The position numbers and the translations under genes were made by a program. 5,037 nt of DNA from assembly GCA_027625125.1 (NCBI GenBank), contig JAQBXG010000127.1:1-5037 (forward strand), given 5' to 3'. The notes beneath the pieces were generated by a model. It worked only from the letters and a program-made list of their open reading frames with translations, had not been told where the DNA came from and searched no databases. Of the stretch, positions 1-5,037 are shown in pieces. Position 1 is the stretch's first letter; each line of letters begins with the position of its first letter. Source of the stretch: Pseudomonadota bacterium. Lineage in GTDB: Bacteria > Pseudomonadota > Alphaproteobacteria > UBA2966 > CAIVPW01.

Positions 1-3
1 TGC

Positions 4-20
4 GCAGACCTTCGGCCTGC
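4..20 (-). terminator. Possible hairpin after the rhodanese gene
   Basis: Read on the minus strand, GCAGGCC-GAA-GGTCTGC can form a 7-pair stem with one G-U wobble and a three-base loop, about 30 bases past the rhodanese stop. In plus-strand RNA the same stem has an A-C mismatch, which favours a minus-strand role. The window ends three bases beyond it, so a following T-tract cannot be checked. It could equally lie in a neighbouring gene. Confidence 0.22.
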
Positions 21-49
21 CGGCGGTCGCGATACAGCGTTAGACCGGC

Positions 50-421
50 CTACTTTTGCGCGGCGAGCCACGCGGCATAGCCGCCGGCGAGGGACGAGAC
101 ATCCCGGTAGCCCATGTCGAACAGGGTCTTGGCGGCCAGTACGGAGCGCCCGCCGGTGCCGCAGTACAGGATCAGACGATCGTCCGGGTTGAGCTCTGCG
201 TCGTAGGCGGGGCTGTCCGGGTCGGCCTTGAACTCCAGCATACCACGGGAAATATGCAGCGATCCCGGTATGGCGCCGTCGCTCTCGCGTTCGACCATGT
301 CGCGAACGTCAACCAGCGTGACCTCCGGATTATCCATCAAGTAGGCCAAATCCTGCACCGAAACCGTTTCGATCACGGCGTTCGCCTCGGCCAGCATCTG
401 CTTGAAGCCCTTCGTTAACAT
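50..421 (-). CDS. Single-domain rhodanese (sulfurtransferase)
   Basis: This 123-residue protein is a cytosolic single-domain rhodanese, a family that moves sulfane sulfur from donors such as thiosulfate through a cysteine persulfide. Visible family marks are the LVDVRD strand and turn (residues 36-41), the IPGSLHI segment (51-57), and the active-site loop C87-G-T-G-G-R92-S. The loop has the catalytic cysteine and the closing arginine. The C-terminal LAGGYAAW (111-118) is also typical. There is no signal peptide. The ATG at 421 is chosen over one 36 bases upstream because an AGGGAGAG ribosome binding site (426-433) stands just before it and the extra 12 residues do not resemble the family. The gene follows pyrE on the same strand after 89 bases, so it may be its operon partner. 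The physiological sulfur acceptor cannot be told. Family assignment is sure; the specific role is not. Confidence 0.93.
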   Translation of the reverse strand: MLTKGFKQMLAEANAVIETVSVQDLAYLMDNPEVTLVDVRDMVERESDGAIPGSLHISRGMLEFKADPDSPAYDAELNPDDRLILYCGTGGRSVLAAKTLFDMGYRDVSSLAGGYAAWLAAQK

Positions 422-425
422 GGCT

Positions 426-433
426 CTCTCCCT
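426..433 (-). promoter_or_regulatory. Ribosome binding site deciding the rhodanese start
   Basis: On the minus strand AGGGAGAG lies here, with its GGAG core 6 bases before the ATG at 421. It supports that ATG over the in-frame upstream ATG codons near 451-457. Confidence 0.7.
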
Positions 434-463
434 GTCATTCGGGCACAACATACTCAAGCGGGA

Positions 464-469
464 ATATTA
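464..469 (-). promoter_or_regulatory. Possible -10 element for the rhodanese gene
   Basis: The 89-base gap between pyrE and the rhodanese gene is AT-richer than its surroundings. It holds TAATAT on the minus strand about 43 bases before the rhodanese ATG. The hexamer at the usual 17-base spacing (TCGATT) is a poor -35, while TTGATC lies at only 13 bases. An own promoter is therefore possible but weakly supported; read-through from pyrE is the alternative. Confidence 0.25.
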
Positions 470-510
470 CAGGAATGACTTCGATCAATCGAGGATCAAA
501 AGTTGAAGGT

Positions 511-1200
511 CTACTCCCGCGCCGCGCTCCAGCCTTCCGGGTCGTCGAGATAGGCCTCGACACTGTCGAGCTGTTCGGGCGTGTAGAGGCCCCGCGCGCG
601 GGCCACGTCGAGCACGTCCCACCAGGTCGCCAGCGCATGTAGCCTGACATCGAGCCTGGCCATGGTGGCGAGGCTTTCGGGGAAAATGCCGTAATGGAAG
701 ACCACATAGGTGTGCGCCACGGCGGCGCCGGCCGCGCGCAGGGCGTCGATGAAGCGCACCTTGCTGCCGCCGTCGGTGGTCAGATCCTCGACCAGGAGAA
801 CCCGCGCCCCCTCGGGCAGGTCGCCCTCGATCTGCGCCATGCGGCCGAACCCCTTGGGTTCCTTGCGCACATAAATCATCGGTTGGTCGAGGGCGTCGGC
901 GATCCAGGCGGAGAAGGGGATGCCCGCGGTCTCGCCGCCGGCGACAATATCGATCTCGCCGCGGCCGATATCGCGCTCGATCAGCTCGACGGCGAGCCGG
1001 GTCAGTTCGCTGCGCGCGGCGGGAAAGGATATAATGCGCCGGCAGTCGACATAGCTCGGGCTCTTGCGGCCCGAGGTGAATATGTAGGGGTCGTCGGGGC
1101 GGAAATTCACCGCTTCGATATCGAGCAGAATTTCCGCCGCCCGTTGCGCCGCCTGGCGGGCGGCAGCGGTGGCGTGGATGAGTTCGGCGGGCCGGGGCAT
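511..1200 (-). CDS. pyrE: Orotate phosphoribosyltransferase
   Basis: This 229-residue cytosolic enzyme joins orotate to PRPP, giving orotidine 5'-monophosphate and pyrophosphate, the fifth step of de novo pyrimidine synthesis. The PRPP-binding motif VLLVEDLTTDGGS is clear at residues 134-146, with the acidic pair E138-D139. The flexible catalytic loop is at 111-120 (VRKEPKGFGR), with R112, K113 and K116 in the expected places. It carries Phe where the enterobacterial enzyme has His, which I recall as normal for the alphaproteobacterial branch. The N-terminal FTSGRKSPSYVDCR (41-54) matches the family's orotate-side segment. The 40 or so residues after the core are also as in longer alphaproteobacterial forms. 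AGGA sits 8 bases before the ATG. The gene is divergent from the SH3-domain gene and is followed by the rhodanese gene. No frameshift or missing key residue is seen. Confidence 0.95.
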   Translation of the reverse strand: MPRPAELIHATAAARQAAQRAAEILLDIEAVNFRPDDPYIFTSGRKSPSYVDCRRIISFPAARSELTRLAVELIERDIGRGEIDIVAGGETAGIPFSAWIADALDQPMIYVRKEPKGFGRMAQIEGDLPEGARVLLVEDLTTDGGSKVRFIDALRAAGAAVAHTYVVFHYGIFPESLATMARLDVRLHALATWWDVLDVARARGLYTPEQLDSVEAYLDDPEGWSAARE

Positions 1201-1237
1201 GGGCCAATTCCTGTTAACAAAGGTTTCAATGGCGCAT

Positions 1238-1243
1238 GTTATA
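1238..1243 (-). promoter_or_regulatory. Candidate pyrE -10 element
   Basis: On the minus strand TATAAC (5 of 6 to the sigma70 consensus) lies about 38 bases before the pyrE ATG, in the 121-base AT-richer divergent gap. The hexamer 17 bases upstream (TGTAAC) is a poor -35, so the call rests on the -10 alone. No attenuator-like hairpin with a T-run is visible between it and the ATG. Confidence 0.3.
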
Positions 1244-1311
1244 GGAATTTCCGCAGAGTCGTTACAGCGCGGCTACGGGAAGATTTGATAAACTGTTCGA
1301 ACCATTAAAAC

Positions 1312-1317
1312 GGAAGG
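1312..1317 (+). promoter_or_regulatory. Ribosome binding site of the SH3-domain gene
   Basis: GGAAGG lies 4 bases before the ATG at 1322, a slightly short but workable spacing. Further upstream, TTACAG (1262-1267) and the AT-rich stretch at 1283-1292 could be promoter parts, but the matches are too weak to place a -35/-10 pair. Confidence 0.5.
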
Positions 1318-1321
1318 CGCC

Positions 1322-1960
1322 ATGCGTCGCGTCTGGATAAATCTATCGGTGTGGGGGATCGCGCTCTTGTTGCTGGGCGCGTCGGCCGCTGTCGCTGTGC
1401 CCGCGTTCGCCGATGAGCATACGCCGGCGCGCAGTTGGCCCGGCACGATCAGGGTCAAGAACCTCAACGTGCGCGGCGGTCCGGGCGAGGGCTACGACAT
1501 AGTCGCGAAGCTCAAGCGCGGCGACAAGGTCACCGCAATCGATCAATCGGGCCGCTGGGTGCGTGTTATTTTGCCCAAACCGGAGAGCACCGATGATGGC
1601 GCGGTCGACGAAGATGGCAAAGAAAATGGAAAAGAAGCGCCGGAATTAGAATCCTGGATCCACCGCTCATTCCTGAATCTGCCCAAGGATTTTATGGCGC
1701 CCGCGTTCGGCGACGAAGAGAACGCCTTTGTCGATTGGGCGATCGACCGCGGCGATTTGTCGGAGCTGTCGATCGAAAGCACCGAGCGGTTGTCGGTCGT
1801 GCTGAGCGCGGAAACAGTGCCAGCGCGCGCGGCGCTCGTCGCTTACGAAGTTGGCTGCGCGTATCGCGAACAACTCAAAATCAACGGGCCGGTTACGGTT
1901 ACCGTGTGGAGCGAAAAAGGCGCCGCCGCCGGCTGGCTCGCCCAGATCACCTGCCCGTAA
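1322..1960 (+). CDS. Exported bacterial SH3-domain protein
   Basis: This 212-residue protein has a typical Sec signal peptide: basic MRR, a hydrophobic run to about residue 25, and a likely cut after A-F-A at residue 30. It should act in the periplasm or at the envelope. Residues 42-84 form the start of an SH3b (SH3_3-like) domain: IRVKNLNVRGGPGEGYDIVAK, then KRGDKV and the GRWVRV strand. The closing strand, SWIHRSFL, comes only at 111-118, after an acidic, AT-richer insert at 86-109. The last 60 residues match no family I can name. They hold the only cysteines of the mature protein, C179 and C211, which could form a disulfide. SH3b domains often bind peptidoglycan or peptide ligands, but nothing here proves a ligand. 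The gene stands alone, divergent from pyrE and convergent with the transporter operon. Domain and export are well supported; function is unknown. Confidence 0.85.
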   Translation: MRRVWINLSVWGIALLLLGASAAVAVPAFADEHTPARSWPGTIRVKNLNVRGGPGEGYDIVAKLKRGDKVTAIDQSGRWVRVILPKPESTDDGAVDEDGKENGKEAPELESWIHRSFLNLPKDFMAPAFGDEENAFVDWAIDRGDLSELSIESTERLSVVLSAETVPARAALVAYEVGCAYREQLKINGPVTVTVWSEKGAAAGWLAQITCP

Positions 1961-1988
1961 ACGGCAAATGAAACGCCGCATCCCGACC
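1961..1988. other. Convergent gap, no clear terminator
   Basis: Only 28 bases separate the stop of the SH3-domain gene from the stop of livF on the other strand. CGGC (1962-1965) and GCCG (1975-1978) could pair as a 4-base stem with a 9-base loop, but there is no T-run on either side. The two transcripts probably overlap at their 3' ends. Confidence 0.4.
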
Positions 1989-2705
1989 TTAGGGTGGGGA
2001 CGCTGCCGCTGCGGCGGGACTTAGAATCTCTGGCTGCTGGCGGATCTCTTCGGAACTGCCTGCAAAGATCAATCGGCCGCGGTCGAGGACGAGGGCGCGG
2101 GTGGCGATATCGAGGGCCAGATTGGCATTCTGTTCGGCCAGCACGATGGTTGTGTCGGCGGCGATGGCAGCCAGCGCGTCCACGACATCCTGGGCGACTG
2201 CGGGGGCCAGGCCGAGGGACGGCTCGTCCATCAGCAATAGTTTTGGCCGCGCCATCATGGCCCGGGCGATGGCGAGCATCTGCTGCTGGCCGCCCGAAAG
2301 CTGCCAGGCCCCGTCGCCGTCGCGCGCGGCCAGTTGCGGGAACAGGGCGTAGGCCGCGTCGCGCCGCCGCTGCCGCTCGGGCGCGCCTGCGTGGGCGGCG
2401 ACGTCGAGATTTTCGCGTACCGTCATGCCGGCGAAGACCCGCCGGCCCTCGGGCACGTAGGCGATGCCGCGGCGCGCCCGCTTGGCTGTCGCCAGGGTTG
2501 CGATTGGGGCGCCGTCGAAGATGATGTCGCCGCTGGCCGGCGCCAGCCCCATGAGGCCGCGCAGCAGGCTGGACTTGCCGGCCCCATTGGCTCCAAGCAC
2601 GGCGATGCTTTCGCCGGGCGCCACCGAAAAATCCAGCGGCGCGACGGCGGCGACCCCGCCATAGGCGATGGAAAGGCCGGTGACGGAAAGCAAAGGCGCG
2701 CTCAT
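1989..2705 (-). CDS. livF: HAAT-family ABC importer ATPase, LivF type
   Basis: This 238-residue cytosolic protein is one of two ATPase subunits of a branched-chain amino acid type (HAAT) importer. Walker A is GANGAGKSS (38-46, K44), the LivF hallmark YVPEGRRVF is at 83-91, the signature LSGGQ at 136-140, and Walker B LLLMDEP at 156-162 with E161. The H-loop position carries Gln (Q192, in AEQN), as is usual for LivF. The ATG at 2705 overlaps the livMG stop as ATGA, which with the family N-terminus fixes the start. No good Shine-Dalgarno is present, so translation is probably coupled. The tail is odd: after IRQQPEIL it ends SPAAAAASPP, where LivF proteins usually end with a YLG-like sequence. 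No other reading frame restores one. It is the last gene of the operon. The substrate cannot be inferred from the ATPase. Confidence 0.92.
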   Translation of the reverse strand: MSAPLLSVTGLSIAYGGVAAVAPLDFSVAPGESIAVLGANGAGKSSLLRGLMGLAPASGDIIFDGAPIATLATAKRARRGIAYVPEGRRVFAGMTVRENLDVAAHAGAPERQRRRDAAYALFPQLAARDGDGAWQLSGGQQQMLAIARAMMARPKLLLMDEPSLGLAPAVAQDVVDALAAIAADTTIVLAEQNANLALDIATRALVLDRGRLIFAGSSEEIRQQPEILSPAAAAASPP

Positions 2706-4417
2706 GCGGGGCGCGCCCCGGCGCCGAAATAGGCCGCGACTACGGCGGGTTGGCCGACCACGTCGGCGGGCGCCCCCTGGGCGATAATTTGGCCGGCGTC
2801 GAGGCAGATCAGGCGCCGCGCCAGCGGCAGCAGGAACTCCATGTCGTGGTCGATCACCAACACCGCCGCGCCGTTCGCCGCATAGGCGCGCAACACGCCG
2901 GCCAGGGCGGCGGCTTCGTCTGCGGAAAGGCCGGCCGCCGGTTCGTCGAGCACGATCACCGAGGGCCGGCGCGCCAGGGCGGCGGCCAGGTCGACACTGC
3001 GTTTGACCCCATGGGGCTGGCTGCGGCACAGCTGATCGGCGCGCCCGGCGAGACCGAAACCAGATAAAATCGCCAACGCATCCTGCCGGGCCGCTGCCAA
3101 GCCGCCGTCATCGTTGGGGGCGTGGGCGGCGGCAACCGCATCGACCAGGCGCAGCGACGGCGCCAGTTGCGGTGTCTGGAATGTGCGGCCGACGCCGCGA
3201 CGGGCGATCCGGTGGGCGGTCAAACTGGTGATGTCGCTGCCGTCCAGGGTGATGCGGCCGCCATCGGGGCGGTCGAGCCCGGTGATCAAATTGGCCAACG
3301 TCGTCTTGCCCGACCCGTTGGGGCCGATCAGGCCGACGATCTCGCCCGGCGCGACGGCGAGATCGACCCCGGCGAGCGCGCGAATGCCGCCATAGTTCTT
3401 CGTCAGGCCCGTTATCTCGAGACCGCAGGTGCGCGCCGGGTGGAGATCGAACGGCTTTAAGCCGGGCGGCGCGCGGTCTTGCGTCTTCGCGGGCCGCCGG
3501 GCGAGGAAGGCCGCCGCGCCGTCGGGGGCGAACAGGACGACCAGCAGCAGCACCGCACCGACGGCGATTAAATAATACTGTTCGAGGCCGCGGAACCATT
3601 CCGGCAGATGGATCAACAACACCGCGCCGATCACCGCGCCGGCGATCTGGGTGCGCCCGCCGGCCACGGTCATGGTCAGGCAGGTCACCATGATGGCGAA
3701 TCCCAGCACTTCCGGCGAGATCACGCCGATTGTGTGCACGAACAACGCGCCGGCCGCACCGCCATAGGCGGCGCTGAGCACGAAGGCGACAAAGCGCAGC
3801 GCCGCCCGGTCGATGCCGAGGGCGCCGGCGGCCAGGGGCGTTTCGCGCATCACCGTGAAGGACAGGCCGTAGAGCCCGTGCATCACCCACCAGGCCAGCG
3901 CCGCGGCGGCCGCCGCCAGCGCCCAGACGAACCCGAGCAGGGCCAGGCCGCGCGGCACGGCGATGTCGAAGATGACGATGCCGGGTACTCCGGGCAGGCC
4001 GTTGGCGCCGCCGGTCACGCCCTCCCAATTGACCGCGATGAGCAGCAATCCCTGACCGAGCGCCAGGGTGGCGAGTGCGAAGTAATGAGAATCGAGGCGC
4101 AGCACCGGCAGCGCCAGGGTCGCGGCCAGCAGGGCGGGCACCAGGATCGACAGGGGAAAGGTGGCGGTGAACTGCCAGCCAAATTGGCTGCCGAGGATGC
4201 CGGTCACGTACGCGCCCAGGCCGAAGAACGCGCCCTGGGCCAGGCTGAGCGCGCCGGCATGACCGAAGATGAACTGATAGCCCAGGACGAGGATCACATA
4301 GATGCCCGAGACGGTGAGCACGCGCAGATCGTAGGACGAGGCGAAGCCCACCGCGTAGACCGCGATGGCGAGAGCGATCGCCGTCAGAGCCGGCGCCGCG
4401 CCGATACGCAGGGTCAT
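2702..4417 (-). CDS. livMG: Fused HAAT-family permease (LivM) and ATPase (LivG)
   Basis: This 571-residue protein joins a LivM permease (about 1-300) by a roughly 30-residue linker to a LivG ATPase (about 332-566). It anchors in the inner membrane with its ATPase in the cytosol. The permease half has about 8-10 hydrophobic segments and LivM marks: GHAGALSLAQGAFFGLGAY (52-70), VTGGANGLPG (134-143), and SPEVLGF (234-240), then GGRTQIAGAVIGA and LPEWF (271-275). The ATPase half has Walker A GPNGSGKTT (365-373, K371), the Q-loop at Q414, Walker B VIVLDEP (487-493, E492), and H-loop H524. Its signature is degenerate: QPHGVKR (467-473) instead of LSGGQ. The ATG follows the livH stop by 10 bases, and GAGG overlapping that stop serves as ribosome binding site. 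Such fusions are known in alphaproteobacteria. The frame is continuous with no sign of an assembly joint. The symbol is descriptive. Confidence 0.92.
   Translation of the reverse strand: MTLRIGAAPALTAIALAIAVYAVGFASSYDLRVLTVSGIYVILVLGYQFIFGHAGALSLAQGAFFGLGAYVTGILGSQFGWQFTATFPLSILVPALLAATLALPVLRLDSHYFALATLALGQGLLLIAVNWEGVTGGANGLPGVPGIVIFDIAVPRGLALLGFVWALAAAAAALAWWVMHGLYGLSFTVMRETPLAAGALGIDRAALRFVAFVLSAAYGGAAGALFVHTIGVISPEVLGFAIMVTCLTMTVAGGRTQIAGAVIGAVLLIHLPEWFRGLEQYYLIAVGAVLLLVVLFAPDGAAAFLARRPAKTQDRAPPGLKPFDLHPARTCGLEITGLTKNYGGIRALAGVDLAVAPGEIVGLIGPNGSGKTTLANLITGLDRPDGGRITLDGSDITSLTAHRIARRGVGRTFQTPQLAPSLRLVDAVAAAHAPNDDGGLAAARQDALAILSGFGLAGRADQLCRSQPHGVKRSVDLAAALARRPSVIVLDEPAAGLSADEAAALAGVLRAYAANGAAVLVIDHDMEFLLPLARRLICLDAGQIIAQGAPADVVGQPAVVAAYFGAGARPA
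2707..2720 (-). repeat. 14-base palindrome just before the livF start
   Basis: CGGGGCGCGCCCCG is a perfect palindrome ending one base before the livF ATG, within the last codons of livMG (encoding part of GARPA). In the transcript it could fold as a 5-pair hairpin over the region where a livF ribosome binding site would lie. The sequence is seen directly; any regulatory effect is inference, and GC-rich codon choice may explain it. Confidence 0.45.
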
Positions 4418-4427
4418 CGCCGCCGCC

Positions 4428-5037
4428 TCACGCGCGCTGGCCCAGGGGCTCGCCGAACAGACCTTGGGGCCGGAAGAACAGCACCACGAACAACGTAACG
4501 TAGAGCAGGCCCTCGGCGAGCGGTTGCGAGAATTGGCTGGCCACCGCCACCTCGAAGGCAGCGATCAGCATCGCGCCGGCGACGGCGCCGCGCAAACTGC
4601 CCCAGCCGCCGATGGTCACGGCGATGTAAGCCTTGAGCATCAGCACCCCGCCGTCGCTGGGTGTGATGAAGAACTGGTTGGCGAGCAACAGGCCGGCGGC
4701 GCCGGCCAGCGCGGCGGCCAGGGCGAAGGTGATCACGGTCATGCGGGTGAGGGGGATGCCGACGGCCTGGGCCATCTCCGGATCTTGCGCGCAGGCGCGG
4801 AGCTGGCGGCCCAGTTGGGTGCGGTTGAGAAGCAGCGCCAGGCCGGCGATCAGCACCGCCGAGACCGCCACGATGGCGACCGACTGGCGGCTGACGAACA
4901 GCGCACCGGCGCTGAACCCGCCGCCGCCGATCAAGGGCGGCGCACCGCGCGGCGCGCCGCCGAACAGGGCGTTTACGCCGTTGGCGACGATGATGCCGAA
5001 GGCGATGGTGGTGATGAAGGTGGTCACCGGCGGGCGG
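4428..5037 (-). CDS. livH: HAAT-family ABC importer permease, LivH type (5' end outside window)
   Basis: The visible 202 residues are the C-terminal two-thirds of a LivH-type inner-membrane permease, which usually has about 290 residues. The frame stays open to the right edge. A GTG at 5027 is internal, since the preceding codons (RPP) and the following TTFITTIAF match the middle of LivH proteins, so the true start lies beyond the edge. Family marks are the ATPase-contact segment GRQLRACAQDPEMAQAVGI (about 4809-4753), the NQFFITPSDGG segment, and LKAYIAVTIGGWGSLRGAVAGA with the following helix. It ends with FFRPQGLFGEP. Several hydrophobic helices are evident. A glycine- and proline-rich stretch (GGAPRGAPPLIGGGG) lies in the loop between two helices. 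It is the first visible gene of the livH-livMG-livF operon; its promoter and any binding-protein gene are outside the window. Confidence 0.92.
   Translation of the reverse strand, partial: RPPVTTFITTIAFGIIVANGVNALFGGAPRGAPPLIGGGGFSAGALFVSRQSVAIVAVSAVLIAGLALLLNRTQLGRQLRACAQDPEMAQAVGIPLTRMTVITFALAAALAGAAGLLLANQFFITPSDGGVLMLKAYIAVTIGGWGSLRGAVAGAMLIAAFEVAVASQFSQPLAEGLLYVTLFVVLFFRPQGLFGEPLGQRA

Noticed and set aside
485..494. Short inverted repeat TCGAT-ATCGA in the pyrE-rhodanese gap
   Set aside because: Its two-base loop is too tight for a terminator hairpin and no T-run follows; an operator role cannot be supported.
591..602. 12-base palindrome CCCGCGCGCGGG inside pyrE
   Set aside because: It encodes ordinary residues (RARG) mid-gene in GC-rich DNA and is not near a start or stop, so chance is the simplest explanation.
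485..1207. 240-residue minus-strand frame overlapping pyrE
   Set aside because: Its Arg/Pro/Gly-rich composition and lack of motifs mark it as a shadow; pyrE in the other frame has the PRPP motif.
694..1308. 204-residue plus-strand frame antisense to pyrE
   Set aside because: It is antisense to a well-supported gene, has no ribosome binding site worth noting and no recognisable motif.
2706..3029. Upstream extension of the livF frame to about 3029
   Set aside because: It would overlap the LivG coding sequence by over 300 bases with Arg/Pro-rich sequence unlike any ATPase N-terminus; the ATGA start at 2705 fits the family.
3108..4028. 306-residue minus-strand open frame overlapping livMG
   Set aside because: It is a shifted-frame shadow rich in Arg, Gly and Pro, while the livMG frame carries all the transporter motifs.
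3608..4498. 296-residue open frame on the plus strand across livMG and livH
   Set aside because: It lies antisense to strongly supported permease sequence, and its His/Gln/Gly/Arg-rich composition is the typical mirror of GC-rich codons. It matches no family.
4930..4965. GC-rich repetitive-looking stretch in livH
   Set aside because: It encodes the Gly/Pro-rich loop (GGAPRGAPP) in a continuous frame; short GGCGCGCC repeats are expected at this base composition.

Overview
This window is high-GC bacterial chromosome (roughly two-thirds G+C by eye). It most likely comes from an alphaproteobacterium, perhaps a Rhodospirillales-like lineage. The reasons are the alphaproteobacterial style of orotate phosphoribosyltransferase, with a KEPKGFGR-type catalytic loop and about 230 residues, and a branched-chain amino acid transporter whose LivM permease and LivG ATPase are one polypeptide. 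The assignment is an inference from protein style; no rRNA or tRNA gene is visible.

Layout from left to right: a single-domain rhodanese (minus, 50-421); pyrE (minus, 511-1200); an AT-richer divergent promoter region (1201-1321); an exported bacterial SH3-domain protein (plus, 1322-1960); a 28-base convergent gap (1961-1988); then a tight minus-strand transporter operon transcribed livH (cut by the right edge, 4428-5037), livMG fusion (2702-4417), livF (1989-2705). In that operon livH and livMG are 10 bases apart, and livMG and livF overlap by ATGA.

Functionally there are three units. PyrE makes orotidine monophosphate in pyrimidine synthesis, and the rhodanese downstream of it may be co-transcribed or have its own weak promoter. 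The SH3-domain protein is predicted to act in the periplasm or at the envelope, with unknown role. The transporter is an HAAT-family (LivHMGF) importer. LivH and the LivM half of the fusion form the membrane channel, and the LivG half and LivF form the ATPase pair. The periplasmic binding protein that would set substrate specificity is not in the window, so the substrate is unassigned.

I see no mobile element, CRISPR array, phage gene or defence system, and no evidence of an undescribed system. The points most worth a second look are the asymmetry of the two predicted ATP sites of the transporter, a 14-base perfect palindrome immediately before the livF start codon, and the SH3 protein with an acidic insert and an unassigned two-cysteine C-terminal region.
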